64,000 bases of DNA from Chryseobacterium endalhagicum (GTDB taxonomy: Bacteria; Bacteroidota; Bacteroidia; Flavobacteriales; Weeksellaceae). The stretch lies in the NCBI RefSeq assembly GCF_016745235.1, contig NZ_JAELVM010000003.1:372001-436000 (forward strand). The letters are read 5' to 3'. The translations under genes were made by a program, and so were the position numbers. A model generated the notes under the pieces. It ran no database searches, was not told the origin of the DNA, and worked only from the letters and a program-made list of their open reading frames with translations. Below, piece after piece: positions 17,935-25,094 of the stretch (positions are counted from its first letter, which is position 1; each line of letters opens with the position of its first letter).

Positions 17935-18172
17935 TGCGTGTTTCGAGATTCGGGGTTTCGGGGTGCGTGTTCCGAGTTCCGAGTTTCGGGTTTCGGGTTT
18001 CGGGTTTCGAGATGTGGGGTTTGGGGTGAGTTCTATATTTTTAAGCTTAAGTGGAATAAAATTACAATTTTCAGCATTAACTTCTAACATATTAACGCGA
18101 ATCCCGAATCCCGGATCACGAAAACCCGCAACCTGCATCTCTAAACCCGGAACCCGGAACTCGAATTCTATT
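17935..18172. repeat. Inverted heptamer arrays with G4-prone GGGTTTC run
   Basis: Left arm 17935-18030 reads GGGTTGC, GTGTTTC, GAGATTC and then, after one 8-nt step, GAGTTCC, GAGTTTC and three perfect GGGTTTC. Right arm 18098-18172 reads CGAATCC twice, CGGATCA, CCGGAAC twice and TCGAATT. The right arm runs into the stop codon of the kinase gene at 18168. The telomere-like GGGTTTC run around 17985-18010 could form a G-quadruplex. Confidence 0.85.
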
Positions 18173-19817
18173 TCCTCGTCACTCTCAGCAAAAGCACCAG
18201 AACCAAAATCACTGAAAATACAAAGCCCAATACCGCTACCAAAGACAGTTCCCCTATCCTTGGGCCGGATTCCGAAACAAAAACAATAGCAGTGGCTATA
18301 ATATTTGCGCCCAGAATCATGGCTAAAATTAAATTGACAACGCTTGATTTAATCAGCTGGTTGGTCTTTTCAATATTTTTAATCTCACTGGATACGGTAA
18401 ATTTATTGTCGTCCAGCTTTTGAAGAACCGATCTGAGCTCTTTAGGAATTTCATCTACATTATCCGTGAAATTCATCATCCGGTCCATTCCTGTTTTTAA
18501 AAGATTCTTAGGACGTATTTTTTTGGTTAATATTTTTTTGGTGTAAGGATGAAGACTTTTCACAATATCCAGATCAGGATTGATGGTTCTTCCTACTCCT
18601 TCTATCAGGCTGATTCCTTTGAATAAAAGATAAAAATAATCCGGCATATGCAGCCTGTTGTCCTTTAAAATATCTTTCATTTTATTGATGATCACCTGAA
18701 CATTGATGTCCTGAAGCGAGGAACTGTGAACAAAATTCAGAATGTCTTCCACATCATTTTCAAAACGTCTTTCATCGGGAATTTCATAGCTGACCGCCAT
18801 TTTTTTGAGATGACGAACGATTTTATGTGAATTTTTAGCGACAAAACTTACAATAAGGTTTTCAAGAATTTCCTTATCGTTCGGCTGAATTTTTCCTACG
18901 GCACCAAAATCAATGAAAACTATTTTCCCATCCTTCCTTACTAAAATATTACCGGCATGCGGATCGGCGTGAAAAAATCCATAATCGAGAATTTGGGAGA
19001 CAAACAGCCTCAATCCTACTTCAGAGACTTTCACCGGATCAATATTATGGGCTAAAAGACCAGCTTTATCGGTAACCTTGATCCCATCGATGAATTCCAT
19101 ACAAAGAATATTGTTGTTGGAAAATTCTTCGTAGATCTTAGGAACATAAGTTTCTTTATTATTTTTGAAATTACGGGCAAAGTGCAGGATATTTTCCTTT
19201 TCATTGATCAGGGAAACCTCTTCCAGCAAAGATTTTTCAAAAGTGGAAATCGCCTGTTTAAGATTAAGCTTCTCCCCGATTTCGGAATAGGCAGACACCA
19301 GTTTTTCCAGATCTTTTATCAGCAGCAGGTCATCTTCAATAACGTTCTGTACATCCGCTTTTTTAAGCTTAAGAATAACGGGGCTTCCATCCATCAAAAC
19401 AGCTTTGTAAACCTGCGCAATGGATGCCGTGGCTAAAGGCTCTTTCTGAATTTCCTGAAAATGGTCCTTAACAGATATATTGAATTCATTTTCAAGAATT
19501 TCTTCCACATCCATATCTACAGTATCCACTTTGTCCTGAAGTTTCTGCAGCTCCTGGATCAGTTCCGGAGGAAGTAGATCTTCCCTGTTGCTGAAAGTCT
19601 GCCCCAATTTTACAAATGTAGGTCCGAGCTCTTCCAGCACCAGCCTGATTCTTTCATATACTGTCCCTTTTGAAACCACTTCATCAGAATCGGAAGGTTC
19701 CTGTTCCTGCTTATTTCCGGTATTCATACGGGCCAGCATATCTTTAAATCCGTATTTGCTGAGGACGGAAATAAGCCTTGCTGATCTTTTCAGTTTTCGT
19801 TGCTGCTTGTCAAACAT
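18168..19817 (-). CDS. AarF/UbiB/ABC1 family atypical kinase
   Basis: 549 residues of the ABC1/UbiB protein-kinase-like family, which supports quinone and lipid metabolism at the inner membrane, probably as ATPase or kinase. The diagnostic KxGQ motif is in FVKLGQTFSNREDLLPPEL (~residues 71-89). The A-rich loop is ATASIAQVYKA, the catalytic loop ADPHAGNIL and the metal site VFIDFGAVG. Two C-terminal transmembrane helices (about 493-515 and 523-545) anchor it. Monocistronic on the minus strand; the stop codon lies inside the heptamer array. Confidence 0.92.
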   Translation of the reverse strand: MFDKQQRKLKRSARLISVLSKYGFKDMLARMNTGNKQEQEPSDSDEVVSKGTVYERIRLVLEELGPTFVKLGQTFSNREDLLPPELIQELQKLQDKVDTVDMDVEEILENEFNISVKDHFQEIQKEPLATASIAQVYKAVLMDGSPVILKLKKADVQNVIEDDLLLIKDLEKLVSAYSEIGEKLNLKQAISTFEKSLLEEVSLINEKENILHFARNFKNNKETYVPKIYEEFSNNNILCMEFIDGIKVTDKAGLLAHNIDPVKVSEVGLRLFVSQILDYGFFHADPHAGNILVRKDGKIVFIDFGAVGKIQPNDKEILENLIVSFVAKNSHKIVRHLKKMAVSYEIPDERRFENDVEDILNFVHSSSLQDINVQVIINKMKDILKDNRLHMPDYFYLLFKGISLIEGVGRTINPDLDIVKSLHPYTKKILTKKIRPKNLLKTGMDRMMNFTDNVDEIPKELRSVLQKLDDNKFTVSSEIKNIEKTNQLIKSSVVNLILAMILGANIIATAIVFVSESGPRIGELSLVAVLGFVFSVILVLVLLLRVTRK

Positions 19818-20196
19818 ATATTTCTGGATAGTTGGTGCAAATTACTCCAAAAATTGTTCCTATTGCTATTTTAATTTTTATTTGAATGGTAAATCTTGGT
19901 GTTTAAACAAAATAGAATTATCATTTTAACACGGAGGAAATAATAAATATTTCAGACTTATCTTATTATACATTTTTTAAACGCAAAGTTCAATCATGAT
20001 TCTCCATATTAAAAGATGAGCAAAGAATTATGGCTTCGCCATTGATGAAGCAGATGGTTTATGCAAACGCTTCATCAAATCAATCTACGATTGATTTCTT
20101 CTTTGCATCCTTATATTATTAATAGAATTGATTCTTTGCGTGAAACAATTTATGGGAAAGGTTAATTATTACAAATGATTTTACAAAGTCAAAGGC
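19818..20196. other. Gap with two adjacent hairpins, no gene
   Basis: This noncoding A+T-rich gap holds two adjacent inverted repeats. GATGAAGC (20044-20051) pairs with GCTTCATC (20069-20076). AAATCAATC (20077-20085) pairs with GATTGATTT (20089-20097) around a 3-nt loop. The second stem starts exactly where the first ends. No open frame of note is present. Confidence 0.7.
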
Positions 20197-20226
20197 CACA
20201 AAAAAAGCCGCCAAAAATGGCAGCTT
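20197..20226 (-). terminator. Terminator of cold-shock gene
   Basis: On the minus strand AGCTGCCA and TGGCGGCT pair (one mismatch) around a short loop, followed by a T-run. It lies 27 bp after the cold-shock protein stop. Confidence 0.85.
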
Positions 20227-20252
20227 TATTTAACAATATCTTTAATAAGTGA

Positions 20253-20456
20253 TTATCCTACTACTTTAACATTGTCTGCTTCAGGACCTTTTTTACCTTC
20301 TTTAATATCATATTCCACTGCCTGTCCTTCTTTTAAAGTTCTTAGGCCTGAAGCTTGAATCGCTGAATGATGGCAAAAAATATCATTTCCGCCCGCGTCC
20401 GGTGTAATAAAACCAAAACCTTTGGTTTCGTTGAACCATTTTACTGTTCCTGTCAT
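20253..20456 (-). CDS. cspA: Cold-shock protein, CspA family
   Basis: A 67-residue single-domain OB-fold nucleic-acid chaperone. The N-terminus MTGTVKWFNETKGFGFI includes RNP1 (KGFGFI); RNP2 is the NDIFCHH segment, where most family members have DVFVHF. It binds single-stranded RNA and DNA and destabilises mRNA structure. The A+T-rich upstream region (20457-20560) could hold a long 5' leader, as in other csp genes, but no known leader motif is certain. Monocistronic with its own terminator. Confidence 0.95.
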   Translation of the reverse strand: MTGTVKWFNETKGFGFITPDAGGNDIFCHHSAIQASGLRTLKEGQAVEYDIKEGKKGPEADNVKVVG

Positions 20457-20635
20457 TATATTATATTTAAATTGATTAGTGAAGATAGTAATTTCATTAT
20501 TATTCTGAGCAAAAGATTTGCATTATTGTATATTTTTTTCAAAAAACCCTGTATTAAAGTAAATAAAACCATTAAAAACACGTTATACTATTTTAATATT
20601 TATCTTTACTAAACTAACCTATAAAATATTACAAA

Positions 20636-20794
20636 ATGAAAAATTTACGCAACAGCAAACTGTCAAGAGAGCAATTAAAAGGAATTTCCGGAAGCGGTAT
20701 CATTATCGGGAACTGTTCCAATGAATGCTGCCCAACCGACGGAAGGCCGAGATGTCCGAGACTGATCTGCCCTGCAGTGATTTGTCCGCAATAG
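20636..20794 (+). CDS. Bacteriocin-like precursor peptide, double-glycine type
   Basis: A 52-residue peptide. The N-terminal leader MKNLRNSKLSREQLKGISG matches the LSREQLKxIxGG-type leader of bacteriocin-like peptides annotated in Chryseobacterium and relatives. GISGSG at 16-21 replaces the classical GG cleavage site. The predicted core of about 31 residues has six cysteines (27, 31, 32, 40, 45, 50) and five prolines, so it may be disulfide-stabilised or otherwise modified. No transporter, peptidase or modifying enzyme lies next to it; the downstream methyltransferase is 240 bp away. A terminator follows at 20826. Bactericidal activity is inference only. Confidence 0.75.
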   Translation: MKNLRNSKLSREQLKGISGSGIIIGNCSNECCPTDGRPRCPRLICPAVICPQ

Positions 20795-20825
20795 TAGATG
20801 TAGAGAATTATTTAATTTAAATACG

Positions 20826-20850
20826 GAGCAGAAATTTATCTGCTCTTTTT
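20826..20850 (+). terminator. Terminator of the bacteriocin-like gene
   Basis: GAGCAGA and TCTGCTC form a perfect 7-bp stem around AATTTA, followed by T5, 31 bp after the stop codon. Confidence 0.9.
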
Positions 20851-20877
20851 GATTAAAAACTGTTAATCTTTATTTTA

Positions 20878-20992
20878 AACCATTAAGAAGAATTTAAGGA
20901 GTAAAGAATCATTAAGATCAATCATCCTGATTTTTTAAGATCTTGACGAAAACGTCTTAATATTCTTAACAACTTATGTTATCTTAATGGTT
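20878..20992. repeat. AACCATTAAG-ended palindromic element, copy 1
   Basis: The element is bounded by AACCATTAAG (20878-20887) and CTTAATGGTT (20983-20992), perfect 10-bp terminal inverted repeats. The interior shares CTTAACAACTTA and the outer TTCAAAAAATAAAA flank with copies at 35044, 35538 and 50155. Confidence 0.8.
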
Positions 20993-21034
20993 CAAAAAAT
21001 AAAAGTTTAAACAAATTTATTTACAAAAAACCTC

Positions 21035-21646
21035 ATGGCAGCAAAAGTTCCCGGAACGGAAGGATATGACAGTATTCCTGATCAATTCATTGAAGCTACG
21101 CTATCAATAGATTTCACTGAACTGCACCGAGATTTCCTTCCTTTTATTCCTCAAAAATCGGGAAAAGTTCTTGATCTTGGAGCCGGAATAGGGAGAGATG
21201 CCTCTGTACTTTCTTCTATGGGCCATGCGGTCACAGCTGTAGAGCCGTCTGAAAAACTTTTTGAGGCCGGAAAAAATTTATATGCTCATGATGCGATTCA
21301 CTGGATCCATGATTCACTACCCGATCTGAAGCGTTTAGATGCTGACCTGAAGTTTGATTTTATTCTTTCATCGGGTGTATGGCATCATCTCAATCCGGAT
21401 GAACAGCAGCTTTCAATAATAAAAGTTTCAGAGCTTCTTGCAGAAAACGGAATTTTTGCTCTCAGTTTAAGGAATGGTCCTGCCGGCGGGGGCAGCTGCG
21501 TTTATCCAACTTATACAGACCAAACGAGACATCAGGCTGAGCAAAACGGATTGAAAACCCTGTTATTGCTGGAAAATCAACCGAGTCTTCTTCCGGGAAA
21601 GGAAAATGTAAAATGGTCGCGGCTGGTATTTCAAAAAAGCTCATAA
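21035..21646 (+). CDS. Class I SAM-dependent methyltransferase
   Basis: A 203-residue Rossmann-fold methyltransferase. Motif I VLDLGAGIGRDASVL (about 46-60) binds SAM, and the acidic residue after beta2 is E in AVEPSE. The FILSSGVWHHL segment is motif IV/post-IV, typical of the UbiE/Tellurite-resistance-like set. The substrate is not predictable. It stands alone between the bacteriocin-like gene and the GNAT/nitrilase gene. A role in modifying the nearby peptide is possible by position only; the spacing and terminator argue against one operon. Confidence 0.85.
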   Translation: MAAKVPGTEGYDSIPDQFIEATLSIDFTELHRDFLPFIPQKSGKVLDLGAGIGRDASVLSSMGHAVTAVEPSEKLFEAGKNLYAHDAIHWIHDSLPDLKRLDADLKFDFILSSGVWHHLNPDEQQLSIIKVSELLAENGIFALSLRNGPAGGGSCVYPTYTDQTRHQAEQNGLKTLLLLENQPSLLPGKENVKWSRLVFQKSS

Positions 21647-21677
21647 AAAATCCTGCCGCAGGGACAGGATATTTTTT
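21645..21677 (+). terminator. Rho-independent terminator
   Basis: ATCCTG and CAGGAT with flanking A6 and a T-run overlap the stop codon of the methyltransferase gene. Confidence 0.8.
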
Positions 21678-21694
21678 AATTCAGTTTCAATAAA

Positions 21695-21740
21695 CACTTC
21701 GACTTCGCTCAGTGTGACATCGCTAATAGCAGCCTGTTTT
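21695..21740. repeat. Dispersed CTTCGACTTCGCTCAG repeat, copy 1
   Basis: CACTTCGACTTCGCTCAGTG followed by TGACATCGCTAATAGCAG is shared at near identity with 24899-24942. It lies in the intergenic space after the methyltransferase gene. Confidence 0.8.
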
Positions 21741-21802
21741 TGGGAGCTGCTTGAAGATATTTTTGATCATATTCTTCCTACAACAAGTTATAGTTATATG
21801 TT

Positions 21803-23311
21803 TTACTTAAGGTAGGTTTCATAGAGATCTTTTCTACGGTCGTTCATCACCTGAACGGAGCCGTTATGATGAAGATCTTTCAGCAGATTAAGGTCAACGT
21901 CTACGATAAGGGTCATTTCCGTATTCGGAGTGGCTTCTCCTTTCACTGCATTGGATGGAAAAGCAAAATCTGAGGGCGTAAACACAGCAGCCTGACCAAA
22001 CTGGATGTCCATATTGTTCACCCCCGGAAGGTTTCCTACACAGCCGGCAATTGCGACATAACATTCATTTTCGATAGCTCTTGCAGCAGCACAATGTCGT
22101 ACTCTGATGTAGGCATTCTGCGTGTCGGTAAGGTAAGGTACAAAGAGAATTTTCATGCCCTGATCCGCGAGAATTCTCGGCAGTTCGGGAAATTCTACAT
22201 CGTAACAGATCACAAGACCTATTTTCCCGCAGTCGGTATCGAACACTCTGATCTCGTTTCCGCCTTTCATTCCGTAGTATTTTCTTTCATTGGGCGTGAT
22301 GTGGATCTTCCGGTATTCATCGATGCGGCCGTCACGGTGAAGCAGGTAACTTACATTGTACAGATCATTGTTGTCGGGATCAAAAACAGGCATACTTCCG
22401 GAAATAATATTGACATTGTAGCTGATGGCCAGTTCGGAAATTTTATTTTTGATGTCCTCACTCAATTTAGCCAATTCGATCATACTGTCTCTTTCTGAAA
22501 GCTTGTTGAAAGGTGCCAGCAGCGGCGTATTGAATAGCTCCGGGAAAAGGACAAAGTCCGATTTATAGTCGCCCATCACATTGACAAAAAACTCCACCTG
22601 CTCATAAAAAGCATCGATGTTTTTAAAATGTCTCATCTGCCACTGCACCAGTCCCAAACGGATAATGCTGTCCTGCATGGTATTGGGCTTTTTGCTGTAA
22701 TAGATGTTATTCCATTGGAGCAAAACGGCATTTTCCAGAGATGATTCATCTTCCGGAAGATATTTTTTCAGAATTTTTATAGGAAGAAAATTATTGGAAA
22801 GCTGGAAAGACAGTACGGGATCGTAAATTTCCTTGTCTCTCACTCTTCGGATGTATTCTCTCGGGGAAAGTTCGTCACTGTATTTATGGTAGTTCGGGAT
22901 CCTTCCGCCCAGAATGATCGATTTCAGATTAAGCAGTTCGCACAATTCTTTTCGGGCATCATACAGTCTTCTTCCCAGACGCAGTTCACGAAACTCAGGA
23001 TCTACAAAAACCTCGATTCCATAAAGAACATTTCCAGTTGAAAGATGGGTATTGAATGTATAATTTCCGGTAATATCCACATAGGTGTGGTCATCTCCGA
23101 ATTCGTCATAATTCACAATAATCGAAAGGGCTACAGCAGCCAGTTTTCCGTCTACGGTAATGCAGATCTGGCCTTTAGGAAATATCCGGGTGAGTTTTTC
23201 TATGCTTTTTTTAGACCAAATAGATTCGGACATCTGCGGATAGGCGCGTTTCATTGTAATTACCAGTTCATCATAATCCTGAAGGGTCAGGGCTCTTGTT
23301 TCTATTTGCAT
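21803..23311 (-). CDS. GNAT acetyltransferase / carbon-nitrogen hydrolase fusion
   Basis: A 502-residue two-domain enzyme. Residues 1-~200 are a GNAT N-acetyltransferase (IEVFVDPEFRELRLGRRL, an acetyl-CoA loop variant of RxxGxG). Residues ~215-500 are a nitrilase-superfamily amidohydrolase with the catalytic triad E258 (FPELF), K335 (RKIHITPNE) and C369 (ICYDVEFPEL). The fusion is a known domain architecture in Bacteroidota and Proteobacteria. It likely couples acetyl transfer and amide hydrolysis on one metabolite; the substrate is unknown. Cytoplasmic, single-gene unit. Confidence 0.92.
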   Translation of the reverse strand: MQIETRALTLQDYDELVITMKRAYPQMSESIWSKKSIEKLTRIFPKGQICITVDGKLAAVALSIIVNYDEFGDDHTYVDITGNYTFNTHLSTGNVLYGIEVFVDPEFRELRLGRRLYDARKELCELLNLKSIILGGRIPNYHKYSDELSPREYIRRVRDKEIYDPVLSFQLSNNFLPIKILKKYLPEDESSLENAVLLQWNNIYYSKKPNTMQDSIIRLGLVQWQMRHFKNIDAFYEQVEFFVNVMGDYKSDFVLFPELFNTPLLAPFNKLSERDSMIELAKLSEDIKNKISELAISYNVNIISGSMPVFDPDNNDLYNVSYLLHRDGRIDEYRKIHITPNERKYYGMKGGNEIRVFDTDCGKIGLVICYDVEFPELPRILADQGMKILFVPYLTDTQNAYIRVRHCAAARAIENECYVAIAGCVGNLPGVNNMDIQFGQAAVFTPSDFAFPSNAVKGEATPNTEMTLIVDVDLNLLKDLHHNGSVQVMNDRRKDLYETYLK

Positions 23312-23399
23312 TTGACGTAATTTTACTTAAATTTAGTGAAAATATTTAACTTAAATCCTTAAAGGAAAGCAGTTCACAATCATTTAAATTAATTTAACA

Positions 23400-23783
23400 G
23401 TGGATATTACTCAAAACATACAGGAAGCAATCAACTCAAATACAAATTGGAAGCACTCTGATTTCGAATCAGTAGTAGATGCTTTGTCTTTGAATTATCA
23501 TGTTGATATTGAAATAAATGCAGAAAAATTCGGCGTTTTAAGTTCAGAAGAAAAGATTATAGGATATGTTCATTTAAATTACCCGATCATCTTTTTAGAA
23601 AACACATATTCTCAACAAATAAAATCCATCTTAAGTAGCTATGATATACAGTATATTATGGTCAGTACGTTAGATGACCAGTGCTTATCAGTAGATCCGG
23701 AGATTTATAATACTTATTTTGATTACATGAGGGATTTAGACAATTTTTCTGCTGATGATTTTTACTTTTATAATGTAACCTAA
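23400..23783 (+). CDS. Small acidic protein, unknown, GTG start
   Basis: 127 residues starting at GTG, with a stop in frame shortly upstream and no signal peptide or membrane segment. It is acidic (many D and E, ending DDFYFYNVT) with a predicted mix of helices and strands and no recognised motif. Its size, acidity and isolation resemble small cytoplasmic immunity-type proteins, but no toxin gene is next to it, so this is only a resemblance. Followed 36 bp later by the convergent lipoprotein gene. Confidence 0.6.
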   Translation: MDITQNIQEAINSNTNWKHSDFESVVDALSLNYHVDIEINAEKFGVLSSEEKIIGYVHLNYPIIFLENTYSQQIKSILSSYDIQYIMVSTLDDQCLSVDPEIYNTYFDYMRDLDNFSADDFYFYNVT

Positions 23784-23819
23784 TGAAAAGGAAATTATGT
23801 AGTATTAATAAGTTCTATT

Positions 23820-24785
23820 TTAGTTCACTACCCCAAATTTCTTATTTTTAAAATCAAGGACAATAACATTATTGACAAAAAATGCATTTCCGGTAAGACC
23901 GTCTACATTCTCGGTGGTATTGAATTCCTGAAGTCTTTTGTTATCATTATACCAGGCATAATCATTTTCCAGTTTTCTTTTTCCCAGGTATACTTTTTCT
24001 TTGATCGGTCTTCCATAAAATTTCACTTTCTCACCCCACGAGTTGGCAATAATCGTATCTGTTTTAGCGGTTTGATCTACCAGTGAAGTCCAGAGTTCTT
24101 TATTGGTATTGATCGGAAATAAGCTGGCTCCGGTATCGAATAAAAACCAATGGGTTTCCCCTGCAATAGTCAGTGGAATATGGAGTCTGCCATTATTGGA
24201 TTTGGCATCTACAAACGTGGTCACTTTTTTCCAATGACTGTCCAAAGAATCAAGCACACACATTCTTTTGTTTGGATAATCGATGATCAGGATTTTGTTG
24301 TTAAACACATCAGCGCCTAAAGTTCCGATATGTTTTGGTTTCTTCGTAAATAAGGAATCTTTGGCGATTTTATCTCCGTAACCTGCTTTATAGAACAGAT
24401 TATCTTTTGACAGTTTTCCTAAATGATAGATCAGTCCTTTTGTTTTGTACACATTTTTCCCTCCGTTATCTGTAGATTTTGAGCTTTCTATGAGGAAGTT
24501 CTTGATTTCACTTTCTTTGTAATAGCTGTCTATTGTATTTCCGTAGATGAGGGTTGCATCACTTCCAAGGTCGAACTGGAGGGTAAAATCTGCATTTAAA
24601 TCATTCACTTTCACCGGAACGAGCATGGCTACTTTATCAAAATTCTTTCCTGAAATTTTCGCCGCATACCATGAAAAAGGAAACCAGGGATAGCTGTCGG
24701 CAGAAGAAATATTTTTATTGGCAGCTGTACAGCCAGTCAAAGCCCAGCTAAGGCCGATGATTATAAGCAGAAGTTTTATTTTCAT
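23820..24785 (-). CDS. Lipoprotein with two aspartic-protease-like motifs
   Basis: 321 residues with a lipobox (LTGC19). There are two D-x-G-[SA] motifs, FDLGSDATLI (D72) and FDTGASLFPI (D217), each preceded by a hydrophobic strand and about 145 residues apart. GLTGNAFFVNNVIVLDFKNKKFGVV at the end and LGADVFNNKILIIDYPNKRM in the middle repeat the same hydrophobic pattern (GADxFNNKxxxxDxxNK). This looks like a bilobal, pepsin/retropepsin-like envelope protein. The first motif has DLG in place of DTG, so proteolysis is unproven. Confidence 0.6.
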   Translation of the reverse strand: MKIKLLLIIIGLSWALTGCTAANKNISSADSYPWFPFSWYAAKISGKNFDKVAMLVPVKVNDLNADFTLQFDLGSDATLIYGNTIDSYYKESEIKNFLIESSKSTDNGGKNVYKTKGLIYHLGKLSKDNLFYKAGYGDKIAKDSLFTKKPKHIGTLGADVFNNKILIIDYPNKRMCVLDSLDSHWKKVTTFVDAKSNNGRLHIPLTIAGETHWFLFDTGASLFPINTNKELWTSLVDQTAKTDTIIANSWGEKVKFYGRPIKEKVYLGKRKLENDYAWYNDNKRLQEFNTTENVDGLTGNAFFVNNVIVLDFKNKKFGVVN

Positions 24786-25030
24786 TTTCCGGAATATGAG
24801 TTTGGGTATTAAATGTATAATAATTCTGAGGATAAATAGTTTTTAATTTATTTTTTCTTTATCTACTGAAAACAAAGGCTTTAGTGCATGCTCAAATACA
24901 CTTCGACTTCGCTCAGTGTGACATTGCTAATAACAGGCTGCTTTGGAACTTTGTCGGTCTGAGCGAAGTCGAAGATTTTTTTACAATATCACTCTTAAAT
25001 AAACAACGGGTAGAAATATCATTTAATACT
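24786..25030. repeat. Gap with CTTCGACTTCGCTCAG repeat and inverted arm
   Basis: Copy 2 of the dispersed repeat lies at 24899-24942. CTTCGACTTCGCTCAG (24901-24916) has a perfect 16-bp inverted partner at 24959-24974, followed by a T-run. No gene is visible in this gap. Confidence 0.8.
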
Positions 25031-25037
25031 AATAAAA

Positions 25038-25076
25038 AATCCTGCTTATAAAGATATAAACAGGATTTTTTTATTT
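25038..25076. terminator. Terminator after guaA
   Basis: AATCCTG and CAGGATT pair across a 16-nt loop with A-rich and T-rich flanks on both sides, 19 bp from the guaA stop codon. It can act on both strands. Confidence 0.8.
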
Positions 25077-25094
25077 TAAAGAAATTTAGTGAGA

